Assembly: GCF_024518575.1 (NCBI RefSeq) | Contig: NZ_JANIHG010000003.1 | Span: 20,571-84,570 of the forward strand | Origin: Methanothrix sp. | Lineage (GTDB): Archaea; Halobacteriota; Methanosarcinia; Methanotrichales; Methanotrichaceae | DNA length: 64,000 bases | Reading direction: 5' to 3' | Part shown: positions 27,110-35,765 of the stretch, one piece after another | Layout: every line of letters begins with the position of its first letter | How positions within the stretch are numbered: position 1 is the first letter of the stretch | The notes under the pieces: generated by a model | Told to the model about the DNA's origin: nothing | Seen by the model: only the letters and a program-made list of their open reading frames with translations | Database searches by the model: none | Program-made: the position numbers and the translations under genes

Positions 27110-27406
27110 TTACGGGCTCCTCTCCAGGGCCTTCAGCTTCGTGTCTATTGATATCTCCTTGTCCAGCCTGTAGTCTATTGTCACAGTGGTTATCACCCTC
27201 TGCACCTCCATATCCGTCAGTATCTTGTTCGCCCTCTCGATTATCATGCAGACCTGCTCTATCGATTCCGCCTCAATGGTAGTGCACATAGCACCTGGCA
27301 CGAATCTGATTCCTGAGCTCCTCAACATCTCATGCACCGCACGGATGTACCTGCCAGCGCTTGTGCCTGCCCCCATGGGTATAAGACTGAACTCTGCAAC
27401 TATCAT
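27110..27406 (-). CDS. MTH1187/YqgV-family thiamine-binding-type protein
   Basis: 98 residues, ferredoxin-like fold. MIVAEFSLIPMG and GIRFVPGAMCTTIEAES are the family hallmarks; members bind thiamine or related pyrimidine and form tetramers. The likely role is as a free vitamin-binding or regulatory subunit. It is a single gene between the leaderless 81-residue gene and tRNA-Val, so context adds nothing. thiC lies 6 kb away. Confidence 0.88.
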   Translation of the reverse strand: MIVAEFSLIPMGAGTSAGRYIRAVHEMLRSSGIRFVPGAMCTTIEAESIEQVCMIIERANKILTDMEVQRVITTVTIDYRLDKEISIDTKLKALERSP

Positions 27407-27474
27407 GATGATAAATGTGAGCTGATCCTATAGAAATATTTTGAAGAGAACGCCAGCAAAAATTGATGTGACGA

Positions 27475-27548
27475 TGGGCCCGACGCGATTCGAACGCGTG
27501 ATCCCCGCCGTGTAAGGGCGATGTCATGACCACCTAGACCACGGGCCC
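27475..27548 (-). tRNA. tRNA-Val (anticodon UAC)
   Basis: A 74-nt cloverleaf on the minus strand: acceptor GGGCCCG pairing with CGGGCCC, D-arm GTC...GAC, anticodon stem TCGCC/GGCGG with loop CTTACAC, T-arm ACGCG-TTCGAAT-CGCGT, discriminator A. The anticodon TAC reads GUA valine codons. No CCA is encoded and no intron is seen. Confidence 0.95.
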
Positions 27549-27582
27549 TCTCGCCACCTCTGAGACATTTTGGTATTAGACG

Positions 27583-29115
27583 TTATCGCTTGCTCTTCGG
27601 GCGAATGTACATGCCGGTCATCGTTGTATCCAGCACATCCACCGGAGGCGATCTGGTCAGAAGGCTCACCACCACCATGGCTGCTATCGATAGAATGAAT
27701 CCATAGAAGCTGAAGTGCACTGGAAGTGGCGAGACGAACCAGTGGTACCATCCTGCCACAAGCGCCCCTATGAGGCCGAGGGACATAGAGGCGATAGCGC
27801 CCTCCCTTGTCGCCCTCCTCCAGTAGAGACCGGCAAGTATCGGCACCACAAACGTGGCGAGCATTATGCCTATCCCCATCCATATCAGGAATGCCAAAAG
27901 CTCCGGTGGCTTCCTCCACGCAAGTACCAGCGTCAGTATCACTGAGAAGACTATCGCTATTCTGCTCACCAGGGTTATGCTTCTATCCGAGGCTTTTTTA
28001 TTGAAGAACATCTTATAGATGTCCCATCCGACATAGCTCCCTATTGTGAGCATGAGCCTGTCGGTGGTCGACATCACTGCGGAGAGCACGATCACAGCGA
28101 CCAGGGGGCCTGCGATGTTGGGGAAGATGTGCATCGCAGCGACAACAAATGCGTAATCCTGTGGATTGGATACGTTTGTCGGAAGCGCTATCATCCCCTC
28201 CGCTACCATCGCCCTCGAGGCGAAACCTGAGATCTTGACCAGGTACATCACAACAAGGTACAGAACAAATGCAGCAAGCGGAGACCACCGGAAGAATTTC
28301 TGACTCCTCGCAGAGAGAACGTTGTTTATGACATGCGGAGCGCTCGCAAGCCCGAAGGTCAGGAGGAAGAAGAATGATATCAGATACATTGGTGTCATGA
28401 AGGCGTATTTCGCATACGGTGGGTGCATCTGTGGATACCAGATCTTCACGTAGTTCGGATCTATACCTGCCAGGATGTTATTGACATGTGTGAGCCCTCC
28501 TGCTGACTGGATTATGAAGGGCGAGACCGCAAGAACTCCGATTATTATAAGAATACCCTGGACAAGTGAGACCCAGGCGATCGCGTAGAGCCCGCCCATT
28601 ATTGTGTATATCATGACTATTATGGCGCCGATCAGCAGCGCATCTGTGTACGAGATCTTGAGCATCCAGCTCAGGACCATGCTTATGGCGACGTACTGCC
28701 CCACCAGGTAAATCAGCGATACAAGTATTCCAGCCACTGCTGAGAGCCCGCGCAGCCCGCGCTGGCTGTAAAATCTCTGAGCGAGGTAGTCCTGTATTGT
28801 GATGTATCCCATCCGCTCGGAGATCGCATGGAGCTTCGTTCCGTATACCAGGATGACGAATGCAGCGCTCAGCGGCACGAAGATCTGCTCCCAGATCGTG
28901 GGCCATCCTCCGATGTATCCCAGGCCGCTTGTCCCGAGGATCGTCATACCGCTGCATATGCTCGCCACTATCATCAATGTGAGCAGCCAGAAGCCGAGGT
29001 TTCTTCCCGCGACAATGAAGTCCTCGGATGATCTGACCTTCCTCGAGGCCCATGCGCCTATGGCGAGAAGCCCCACCAGATACAGGCCGAGAATGATTGC
29101 CATATTGAAGTCCAT
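27583..29115 (-). CDS. Sodium/solute symporter (SSS family)
   Basis: About 510 residues with about 13 hydrophobic segments. The N-terminus has the SSS signature DFIVAGRNLGFWLL, then SGMTILGTSGLGY, and AVMSTTDRLMLTIGSY (sodium-site region). Substrate cannot be told; pantothenate, acetate and amino acids are all transported by the family. In an acetate-using organism acetate uptake is worth testing, but nothing in the sequence proves it. I chose the ATG at 29115, which shares one base with the stop of the small upstream gene, over the GTG at 29124. tRNA-Val follows 34 bp downstream. Confidence 0.9.
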   Translation of the reverse strand: MDFNMAIILGLYLVGLLAIGAWASRKVRSSEDFIVAGRNLGFWLLTLMIVASICSGMTILGTSGLGYIGGWPTIWEQIFVPLSAAFVILVYGTKLHAISERMGYITIQDYLAQRFYSQRGLRGLSAVAGILVSLIYLVGQYVAISMVLSWMLKISYTDALLIGAIIVMIYTIMGGLYAIAWVSLVQGILIIIGVLAVSPFIIQSAGGLTHVNNILAGIDPNYVKIWYPQMHPPYAKYAFMTPMYLISFFFLLTFGLASAPHVINNVLSARSQKFFRWSPLAAFVLYLVVMYLVKISGFASRAMVAEGMIALPTNVSNPQDYAFVVAAMHIFPNIAGPLVAVIVLSAVMSTTDRLMLTIGSYVGWDIYKMFFNKKASDRSITLVSRIAIVFSVILTLVLAWRKPPELLAFLIWMGIGIMLATFVVPILAGLYWRRATREGAIASMSLGLIGALVAGWYHWFVSPLPVHFSFYGFILSIAAMVVVSLLTRSPPVDVLDTTMTGMYIRPKSKR

Positions 29116-29210
29116 CAGCTCCACCTCAACGCCCAGCCCAGAAGAACAAGAGCTATGATGCCGGGCACCATTGTCACCGCGATGAGAGTTTCAGTCGGCA
29201 GACCGAACAA
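29115..29210 (-). CDS. 31-residue membrane peptide, probable symporter accessory subunit
   Basis: A TTG start at 29210 has GGAGG 8 nt upstream. The product reads MFGLPTETLIAVTM, then a hydrophobic stretch ending LLGWALRWS: one transmembrane segment. Its TGA overlaps the symporter ATG by one base, so the two are translationally coupled. Small single-pass proteins beginning MFG and encoded next to SSS transporters are known as symporter small accessory proteins; this fits in size, place and N-terminus. Upstream in-frame ATGs at 29249 and 29234 lack ribosome sites. Confidence 0.72.
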   Translation of the reverse strand: MFGLPTETLIAVTMVPGIIALVLLGWALRWS

Positions 29211-29329
29211 AGATATCTCCTCCCTCTGATGCATGATAGCGTGTTTCATTGTGGCATATAAAGGTGGCGTGTGGATCACTCGATCTTTGAATAAATGCTG
29301 TGATTTGCAGGGAAAAACATGAAGAACGA

Positions 29330-29503
29330 TCAGTTTATTAAAATGTCTATTATTATTGGTATTAATGCATTATTTTGATCATCATTACCATCCTTTGAAT
29401 TTGCCCAGAACAACCTGCTCTCCTCGAGAGGTCGCAGACCATCGATAGCGTCGGCTGTTTTGAACAGTCTCAGGAAACCACGATTCAAAGCTGCATTCGT
29501 CAT
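29330..29503 (-). CDS. Possible 57-residue gene coupled to the CDP-alcohol transferase
   Basis: The ATG overlaps the stop of the preceding gene by 4 bp (ATGA). The product (MTNAALNRGFLRLFKTADAI...) is not recognised and ends in an AT-rich, Ile-rich stretch that may be non-coding. Overlap is the only support; it could be a chance frame. The remaining gap 29211-29329 holds nothing I can name. Confidence 0.25.
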   Translation of the reverse strand: MTNAALNRGFLRLFKTADAIDGLRPLEESRLFWANSKDGNDDQNNALIPIIIDILIN

Positions 29504-30114
29504 CTCCCCAGGCTCCTCCAGATGTAGATGAAACGCTGTACTGCCGTGATGTGGCTCAGTACCATAGTGATCAGCACCATCCAGCCGAGGATTTGGAGGC
29601 CTCCAATCCTGTGGGGGTGTATAGCGTTTGCAAGCGTCGCGACGACCAGAAAAACCAGCCGGTCGGCCCTGCCGAGCATGCCTCCGTAGCATCTCCTGAG
29701 ATTCACGGCCTGTGCCTGCGTGCCGATGTAGCTGGTCATGAGAACGCCTACGACAGCTAGAAGACCCACCTCCCACCGGACGTATCCGGCGAAGATTACT
29801 CCTGACAGCATAAGCACGTCTGAGTATCTGTCGATCACGTGGTCGAGAAGATCTCCTCTGCGATCCGCATATCCCATCTTGCGGGCGAGCGCACCGTCCA
29901 CAGCATCCGCAATCCCGTTGAGCATGACCATGATCGCAGCTGCAAAGAGCATCCTCTGATCAGAGGCTGATGTGTAGTAGAGCAGGAATGCGAGAGATGA
30001 GAAGCAGAGGGAGAGCGCGGAGAGCATGTTCGGGGTCAGACCCGCCCGTTCGACGAGCTCAGCCACCGGCTCGGTGATAGATCTCGATGCCTCTCTGAGA
30101 TCATCCAAGGTCAA
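29500..30114 (-). CDS. CDP-alcohol phosphatidyltransferase family (probable archaetidylinositol-phosphate synthase)
   Basis: 204 residues, about six membrane segments. The motif IADAVDGALARKMGYADRRGDLLDHVIDRYSD matches D-x2-DG-x2-AR-x8-G-x3-D-x3-D, the metal and CDP site, given here as pattern rather than for quotation. It joins a polar head group to CDP-archaeol in ether-lipid synthesis. The inositol phosphate specificity is inferred from typical archaeal members of this size. It overlaps the kinase gene by 14 bp. Confidence 0.88.
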   Translation of the reverse strand: MTLDDLREASRSITEPVAELVERAGLTPNMLSALSLCFSSLAFLLYYTSASDQRMLFAAAIMVMLNGIADAVDGALARKMGYADRRGDLLDHVIDRYSDVLMLSGVIFAGYVRWEVGLLAVVGVLMTSYIGTQAQAVNLRRCYGGMLGRADRLVFLVVATLANAIHPHRIGGLQILGWMVLITMVLSHITAVQRFIYIWRSLGR

Positions 30115-30622
30115 TCTCCGGATCCCCCAGCCAGTCGATGCCTCCAGGGGGCATCTCGATCTCTCTCTTTACCACGGCGGTTACGATAGATGCGACCTCC
30201 TCCGGGCTCAGATCAGTTGTATCAATCTCATGGACCCTTGAGCACAGCTCAAGCGCCTCAACCAGTATGAGATCGATCGCCTCTGACTCGACGTTCTCCC
30301 TGATCTTGCTCTCATTATATCCACGGGCCTCCAGCCGTCTGCGGAGGAGGTTCGGATGCAATCTTAAGACTATCGCCTCGTCTGCGAAGTGATGCGCGAA
30401 ATGCCCCTCGATTATAAGAATCTCATTCTCACATGACCGCTCGATCTCTCGTATCCTCTCCTCAAGAGCATCCATGTCTGCCTCCAGGCATTCCCTATCA
30501 GGGTCGAAGCCTGCGCTCATCCCTGCTCTCACCAGATCATTGAGATCCACCACCCTGAATGGAAGGAGCTTGGAGACAGTGGTCTTTCCTGTCCCGGGAG
30601 TGCCTGTCAGCGCTATCCGCAT
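30101..30622 (-). CDS. Adenylate kinase-like NTPase (AK6/Fap7 type)
   Basis: 173 residues. P-loop GTPGTGKTT at residues 7-15, then FRVVDLNDLVRAG and EILIIEGHFAHHF. This pattern marks the archaeal AK6/Fap7 group, which has broad adenylate kinase activity and, in eukaryotes, acts in small-subunit rRNA maturation. RGYNESKIRENVESEA is the lid-adjacent helix. It overlaps hisC by 10 bp and the CDP-alcohol transferase by 14 bp. Confidence 0.9.
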   Translation of the reverse strand: MRIALTGTPGTGKTTVSKLLPFRVVDLNDLVRAGMSAGFDPDRECLEADMDALEERIREIERSCENEILIIEGHFAHHFADEAIVLRLHPNLLRRRLEARGYNESKIRENVESEAIDLILVEALELCSRVHEIDTTDLSPEEVASIVTAVVKREIEMPPGGIDWLGDPEIDLG

Positions 30623-31677
30623 AGCTCTCTGTACGCCTCCAGGAACCGCGCGTTCTGCTCCGGAGTTCCCACAGTCACCCTGATGTGGTGATCGCCAGCA
30701 TCCCTGAAAGATCTGCAGTCCCTGACTATGATGCCCTTCCGGAGCATCCTCTCTGTGAGGACATCAGATCTCTCAGAGGTCTCTATGTAGAGGAAGTTGC
30801 CCCACGAGGGACTCGCCTCGACGATCTCTGAGAGCAGCAGCCCCCTCTCTCTCTTTATAAGCTCCACAGATCGCCGCATGTGCTCCAGGTCGCTCAGCGC
30901 TGCAATGCCAGCCGCAACCGCAGGGGTCGTGACTCCAAAGAACGGCGGAGCAGCCTTTCTGTAAGCCTCAGCGATCCATTCGGGGGCAAGCGCATAGCCG
31001 AGGCGGACTCCAGCGAGGCCGAACGCCTTCGACATGGTCCTACCGACGACGAGATTATCGTAATCGTTCAACAGATCCACCATGCTCCTCTCCGCGAACT
31101 CCACGTATGCCTCGTCCAGGAAGACCACCGCATCTGTGGACTCGATCACCGATCGCAGCAGATCCTCATCGATGACCTCGCCGGTTGGATTGTTCGGAGA
31201 GCATATGAAGACCATCCCGATTCTGTCGTCCCTCACACGCTCGATCAGATCTGAAGGATCTGATCGCCTGACAAACACCGGCTCTGCGCCGCAGAGGATG
31301 GTCACGATCTCGTAGAAGCTGAATGTCGGGGTGGGGATCAGCGTGCGAACTCCGTGATCCAGGAAGAGTCTGGAGAGAGTATCGATCACACCATCCATTC
31401 CAGAACCGATGAGCACCTGGCTTTCCGGAAATCCTGTGTATGATGAGATCGATTTTATGAGATCATCGACCTCCGGATACAGATTCAGAGGTGCCTCAGC
31501 TATCGCTTTTTTCACCGCAGGACTCGGTCCGTACGGGTTCTCGTTGCTCCCCAGCTTCACGATCCTCTCCGGAGGTATTCCGTAGATCCTGGAGATCTCC
31601 TCGATCCCCCTGCCCGCAACGTACGGCCTGAGGCTGGAAAGCACAGGTCTGAGTCTAGAGCGTCTCTCCAATGACAT
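30613..31677 (-). CDS. hisC: Histidinol-phosphate aminotransferase
   Basis: 354 residues, PLP fold I. LGSNENPYGPSPAV, CSPNNPTGEV, and GRTMSKAFGLAGVRLGYA (PLP Lys) are the HisC marks. It converts imidazole-acetol phosphate to histidinol phosphate in histidine synthesis and may also serve aromatic amino acids. It overlaps argD by 23 bp. The CobD-like gene at 13.7 kb is its relative, but this copy has the N-terminal pattern of HisC (GIPPERIVKLGSNENP). Confidence 0.9.
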   Translation of the reverse strand: MSLERRSRLRPVLSSLRPYVAGRGIEEISRIYGIPPERIVKLGSNENPYGPSPAVKKAIAEAPLNLYPEVDDLIKSISSYTGFPESQVLIGSGMDGVIDTLSRLFLDHGVRTLIPTPTFSFYEIVTILCGAEPVFVRRSDPSDLIERVRDDRIGMVFICSPNNPTGEVIDEDLLRSVIESTDAVVFLDEAYVEFAERSMVDLLNDYDNLVVGRTMSKAFGLAGVRLGYALAPEWIAEAYRKAAPPFFGVTTPAVAAGIAALSDLEHMRRSVELIKRERGLLLSEIVEASPSWGNFLYIETSERSDVLTERMLRKGIIVRDCRSFRDAGDHHIRVTVGTPEQNARFLEAYRELCG

Positions 31678-32797
31678 TCACCACGCGATCTATCTCATCT
31701 TTTGTTACAACAAGAGGCGGTACCAGCCGGAGCGTGTGCTCGCCTGTGCTGTTCAGCAGCACCCCCCTCTCGCGGGCGGCATCCACAACAGATCTCGCGT
31801 CCCCTTCTATGTCCACACCGACCATGAGACCAAGCCCGCGGAGACTGACAGGCAGCCTGCTCAGCTCTCTCCTGAGGTAAGAACCCATCTCCTCTGATCT
31901 CCTTACAAGATTCTCATCCCTTATTGCAGATATCGACGCCAGTGCTGCTGCGCATACCAGGGGCCCGCCGCCAAATGTGGATGCATGATCCCCGCGCTGG
32001 AAGCATCCGGAGATGCTCTCTGTGGAGAGCATCGCGCCCATGGGGAGCCCGCCGGCAATCGCCTTCGCAAGGGTCATTACATCGGGCATCACGCCGCTGT
32101 GCTCCTTCGCAAACCATCTTCCTGTTCTTCCGAACCCTGTCTGGACCTCGTCGAAGATCAAAAGAGCCCCACAGTCATCGCATATCTCCCTGGCAGCGCG
32201 CAGGTACTCGTTCGATGCAGGGTAAACCCCTGCCTCGCCCTGGACCGGCTCCAGGATCACAGCTGCAGTTCTTTTGCTCACCGCCGATTTCAGCGACTCT
32301 GTATCATTGTAGGGCACAAATGTGGCCTCGTTGAGGGGGCGGAACGGCTCCCTGTAGTTCACCTTGTATGTCAGCCCCAGAGCACCCAGCGTCCTGCCGT
32401 GGAAGCTGCCGGTCGCTGCAACGACCTCATACCTTCCGGTGGCCCGCCGAGTTAGCTTCAGTGCGGCCTCCACGCTCTCGGTGCCTGAGTTGCAGAAGAA
32501 GACCTTGTCCATGCCGCTCAGCGATTTCAGCTCCTCTGCGAGCCTGACCTGGTTCTCTGTGTAGTAAAGATTCGATGTGTGTATGAGGATCTCGCACTGC
32601 CTCTTTATCGCCTCTACCACCCTCGGATGGCAGTGTCCGACGTTGTTCACAGCTATACCTGCAACGAAGTCTATGTACTCCCTGCCGTCCAAGTCCCAGA
32701 CCCTGGCCCCTGAGCCGCGAACTATCAGGACTGGCTGTCTCGTATATGTCTGGAATATCGCCCCTGCCTCTCTCCTCACGATCTCATCGATGCTCAT
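31655..32797 (-). CDS. argD: Acetylornithine aminotransferase
   Basis: 380 residues, class III aminotransferase. NVGHCHPRVVEAI, FFCNSGTESVEAALK, LIFDEVQTGFGRTG and VMTLAKAIAGGLPMGAM (PLP Lys) are all present. It makes N-acetylornithine in arginine synthesis and may also act in the lysine pathway. Its ATG overlaps the stop of the MBL gene by 4 bp. It belongs to a five-gene minus-strand operon. Confidence 0.94.
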   Translation of the reverse strand: MSIDEIVRREAGAIFQTYTRQPVLIVRGSGARVWDLDGREYIDFVAGIAVNNVGHCHPRVVEAIKRQCEILIHTSNLYYTENQVRLAEELKSLSGMDKVFFCNSGTESVEAALKLTRRATGRYEVVAATGSFHGRTLGALGLTYKVNYREPFRPLNEATFVPYNDTESLKSAVSKRTAAVILEPVQGEAGVYPASNEYLRAAREICDDCGALLIFDEVQTGFGRTGRWFAKEHSGVMPDVMTLAKAIAGGLPMGAMLSTESISGCFQRGDHASTFGGGPLVCAAALASISAIRDENLVRRSEEMGSYLRRELSRLPVSLRGLGLMVGVDIEGDARSVVDAARERGVLLNSTGEHTLRLVPPLVVTKDEIDRVVNVIGETL

Positions 32798-33435
32798 AGG
32801 AACCTCCTAGCAAACCTCAGGCTCTCTCTTATCTGCGCCTTTACATTATTGCACGTTATCCCCATATGCCCGGGGTACATGCAGCTCACATCCAGCTCCA
32901 GCAATTTCTCTATAGATCTCACGAGATCCTCTGTGGATCCTCCGAACAGATCCGTCCTTCCTATATTCCCGTCCGGAAATACAGTATCCCCTGAGAAGAG
33001 GATGCCATCACGCCGCTCATAAAGGCATATGCTCCCGGGGGAGTGTCCCGGCGTGTGTATCACCTCAAGCTTCGCATCTCCCAGATCGAGGACCATACCA
33101 TCTTCCAGGGGCATATCCACCTCAAACTCCGGCGCGGTGTCGCCGAAAAGGTACGCCACTGTCGCCAGATCATCGCCCACAAGACCTATCTCCTCTTTTG
33201 ATAGCAGGATCCTGGCGCCAGTCCTCTCCTTTATCGCAGGCGCAGCTGCAGAGTGATCGTGATGGCAGTGAGTGAGAATGATCATCTCGAGCTCCTCTGG
33301 ATCGATGAACCTTCCGATATTTCTGATTGTGGGCTCTGAGAACATCCCTGCATCGATCAGGACCGGCCGCTCGGCCATGACCAGGTATGCGTTGCCGTCG
33401 TAGGCCGCACCGCTAACCTTATGCACCTCAACCAT
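32794..33435 (-). CDS. Metallo-beta-lactamase-fold hydrolase
   Basis: 213 residues. The metal-site motif is [12 protein letters not shown], with [24 protein letters not shown] and PGHMGI further on, as in glyoxalase II-like hydrolases. Substrate unknown. First gene of the operon with argD, hisC, the kinase and the lipid enzyme. It is divergent from thiC, with only 45 bp between the starts. Confidence 0.88.
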   Translation of the reverse strand: MVEVHKVSGAAYDGNAYLVMAERPVLIDAGMFSEPTIRNIGRFIDPEELEMIILTHCHHDHSAAAPAIKERTGARILLSKEEIGLVGDDLATVAYLFGDTAPEFEVDMPLEDGMVLDLGDAKLEVIHTPGHSPGSICLYERRDGILFSGDTVFPDGNIGRTDLFGGSTEDLVRSIEKLLELDVSCMYPGHMGITCNNVKAQIRESLRFARRFL

Positions 33436-33465
33436 CTAAACACCTTCTGGCCAGATAACGTCTGG

Positions 33466-33473
33466 ATATATAA
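33466..33473 (+). promoter_or_regulatory. TATA-like ATATATAA upstream of thiC
   Basis: It lies between the divergent MBL and thiC starts. The distance to the ATG at 33481 is too short for it to drive that start; it would suit an ATG at 33490 poorly as well. I see no thiamine riboswitch fold here. Confidence 0.3.
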
Positions 33474-33480
33474 TGGTAAC

Positions 33481-34761
33481 ATGACTCTGATGGAAGACGC
33501 AAAAAAGGGGAAAATACCCGATGCGCTCAGGAGGGCTGCCGAGACTGAGGGAGTGGATCCGGAAGCGCTCAGGAGGCTCCTGGCAGCAGGTCGTGTAGTG
33601 GTCCCCATGAACGCCCGGAGGATGAGAGAGAGGGCGGTTGGCATAGGAGAGCTTCTGTGCACAAAGGTCAACGTCAACGTCGGCACATCCCCCTCGCTCT
33701 CCGATCTAAGTGGCGAGGTGGAGAAGGCAGTGGCTGCCGTGAACGCCGGAGCTGATACGATAATGGATCTATCGACCGGCGGGAATCTAGATGAGATACG
33801 AAGGGCTGTGCTCAAAGCCGTAGATGTCCCCGTTGGAACTGTGCCGATATATCAGGCTGCTGTGGAGGACAAACTAACGTCACAGGGCATGTTCAACGCC
33901 CTGGAGCTCCATGCAAAGGATGGGGTCGATTTCGTCACGGTCCATGTCGGCGTGAACAAGGAGTCGATGAGGCGCCTGAGCAGGGATCCGAGGCTCATGG
34001 GCGTTGTCTCACGTGGCGGCTCTCTCACAATCAAATACATCACAGAGACCGGAGAGGAGAACCCGTACTACGAGGAGTTCGACTACCTGCTCGAGATCGC
34101 GAGGGAGCACGACCTGACCCTGAGCCTGGGCGATGGTCTCAGGCCAGGATGCATAGAGGATGCGAGCGACCGGGCGAAGTACATGGAGTTCATACTCCTC
34201 GGCGAGCTTGTCGCGCGGGCCAGGGAGGCGGGCGTCCAGGCCATGGTCGAGGGCCCGGGCCACGTGCCCGCAGATGAGATAGAGACCAGCGTGAAGGCGA
34301 TGAAGCATCTTACAGACGGAGCTCCCCTGTATCTTCTCGGTCCGATAGTCACAGACATAGCTCCAGGGTATGATCACATCACAGCTGCCATGGGCGGTCT
34401 GATCGCTGGCATGGCAGGCGCCGACTTCCTCTGCGCCACCACGCCCAGTGAGCACCTCGATCTCCCCACTTTGGATGACATAGTCGAGGGAACTGTGGTT
34501 ACCAGGATCGCGGCCCATGCAGCCGATCTCACCAAGCCCGGGGTCAGGGAGCGCGCCAGGGCATGGGACAGGAGGATGGCTGACGCCAGGGCCAGGCTCG
34601 ACTGGGAGGCTCAGTTCAGAGAGGCGATAGATCCGACAAGAGCGAGAAGGATCCGCCACAGAAGAGGTATCGATGTGGAGACCTGCACGATGTGCAGCGA
34701 ACTCTGCGCGATACGGATCGCGAGAGAGGCCATGAAGCATGAGCGCCCTGATGAATCTTGA
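33481..34761 (+). CDS. thiC: Phosphomethylpyrimidine synthase
   Basis: About 426 residues. A radical-SAM enzyme that turns aminoimidazole ribotide into hydroxymethylpyrimidine phosphate for thiamine. [44 protein letters not shown] and the C-terminal [11 protein letters not shown] (CxxCxxxxC iron-sulfur site) identify it. The frame is open to 33421; the ATG at 33481 gives the usual N-terminus ([10 protein letters not shown]). Its end overlaps the NurA-type gene by 23 bp. Confidence 0.95.
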   Translation: MTLMEDAKKGKIPDALRRAAETEGVDPEALRRLLAAGRVVVPMNARRMRERAVGIGELLCTKVNVNVGTSPSLSDLSGEVEKAVAAVNAGADTIMDLSTGGNLDEIRRAVLKAVDVPVGTVPIYQAAVEDKLTSQGMFNALELHAKDGVDFVTVHVGVNKESMRRLSRDPRLMGVVSRGGSLTIKYITETGEENPYYEEFDYLLEIAREHDLTLSLGDGLRPGCIEDASDRAKYMEFILLGELVARAREAGVQAMVEGPGHVPADEIETSVKAMKHLTDGAPLYLLGPIVTDIAPGYDHITAAMGGLIAGMAGADFLCATTPSEHLDLPTLDDIVEGTVVTRIAAHAADLTKPGVRERARAWDRRMADARARLDWEAQFREAIDPTRARRIRHRRGIDVETCTMCSELCAIRIAREAMKHERPDES

Positions 34762-35758
34762 GAGGGCAGCGGAATCTCTCATTAGATATCTCAGTGTGGG
34801 GACTGATGATCTCACGCGTCACACCGGGATAGGGGAGAAAGACTTCGTGCCCGTGGAGCCAGAGCCGTTCGAAGGCAGGATCTTCGCTGTTGACGGCTCC
34901 AACATCAAGGTCTGCGATCTCTCTGTGGTCAAGGCGAACCACATCCGTGTGGGGTATGTGGTTTACAGGGGCAGGAGACGGGAGAGGACAGAGGTAACAT
35001 ACAATGATATCTTCGTCGCTGACAGGCATACCTACATGGAGTGGTTCAGGGAGCCGCTGGAGAGGCTCGACATTGATATCGATCTGAGCAGCCTCCGCGG
35101 GAGCGAGCTCGACAGGATATCAACATACTTCAGAGAGCTGCAGGAGTACCTGGCTCTCGATGCAGCGCTTTCTGAATCAGAGGAGGGCGATCTGCTTCTT
35201 TACGACGGCGGCTTCGCCATCTGGAAGGACCGCCCCTTCGGAAGAGTAGTGGCTGATATCATAAAGAGAGCATCTGAGCGCGGGGTGGACCTACTCGGCG
35301 TGAGCAAGTCCAGCAGCTTGTCGTGGGGAGACATATCAATGCCTCTGGTCTACCATGTCTCCCGTCTCGGGAAGAGCCTGCTGCCCGGAAGGGCATGGTA
35401 TCTTGATCTCAGCGGAAAGAACGTCAATCCGGATCCGCTCGAAGAGCGCTGGCACGGGCGCATTTGCATCGTGCTCTTCCATCCGCTGGCCGATCGGGCA
35501 TTCAGGGTTGATATACCCTCTTATCTGAATGGGCGCATATCCACCGCGCTCTCGAAGGCTGCCGCGTTCTCGGGATCTTCTGAATGTCTCGGCTATCCGC
35601 ATGCTCTGTTCAGGGCGCACCACGACCTGAAGATATCCGCTCCTGAGGGAGATACGATCTGGATCAAAATGATGGAGTTGATAGCGCAGCGCCAGGGCGT
35701 GAGGATGAGGGATCTCAGAAACGTCACAGACTACCACGAGATCCTGGACAGCCTCTGA
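34739..35758 (+). CDS. nurA: NurA-domain nuclease
   Basis: 339 residues. [10 protein letters not shown] carries the first conserved Asp of the NurA fold, [14 protein letters not shown] the middle acidic site, LLGVSKSS and [15 protein letters not shown] the later motifs. NurA is a 5'-3' nuclease that works with the HerA helicase and Mre11-Rad50 in DNA end resection. Here it follows thiC with a 23-bp overlap; no herA, mre11 or rad50 is in the window. The ATG at 34751 is an alternative start. Confidence 0.85.
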   Translation: MSALMNLERAAESLIRYLSVGTDDLTRHTGIGEKDFVPVEPEPFEGRIFAVDGSNIKVCDLSVVKANHIRVGYVVYRGRRRERTEVTYNDIFVADRHTYMEWFREPLERLDIDIDLSSLRGSELDRISTYFRELQEYLALDAALSESEEGDLLLYDGGFAIWKDRPFGRVVADIIKRASERGVDLLGVSKSSSLSWGDISMPLVYHVSRLGKSLLPGRAWYLDLSGKNVNPDPLEERWHGRICIVLFHPLADRAFRVDIPSYLNGRISTALSKAAAFSGSSECLGYPHALFRAHHDLKISAPEGDTIWIKMMELIAQRQGVRMRDLRNVTDYHEILDSL

Positions 35759-35765
35759 CGCCAGA

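Noticed and set aside
27475..27548. Whether tRNA-Val contains an intron
   Set aside because: The anticodon loop is a regular 7 nt and the arms pair without extra sequence.
33421..33480. Thiamine (TPP) riboswitch before thiC
   Set aside because: The gap to the divergent gene is only 45 bp and shows neither of the conserved TPP-box motifs.
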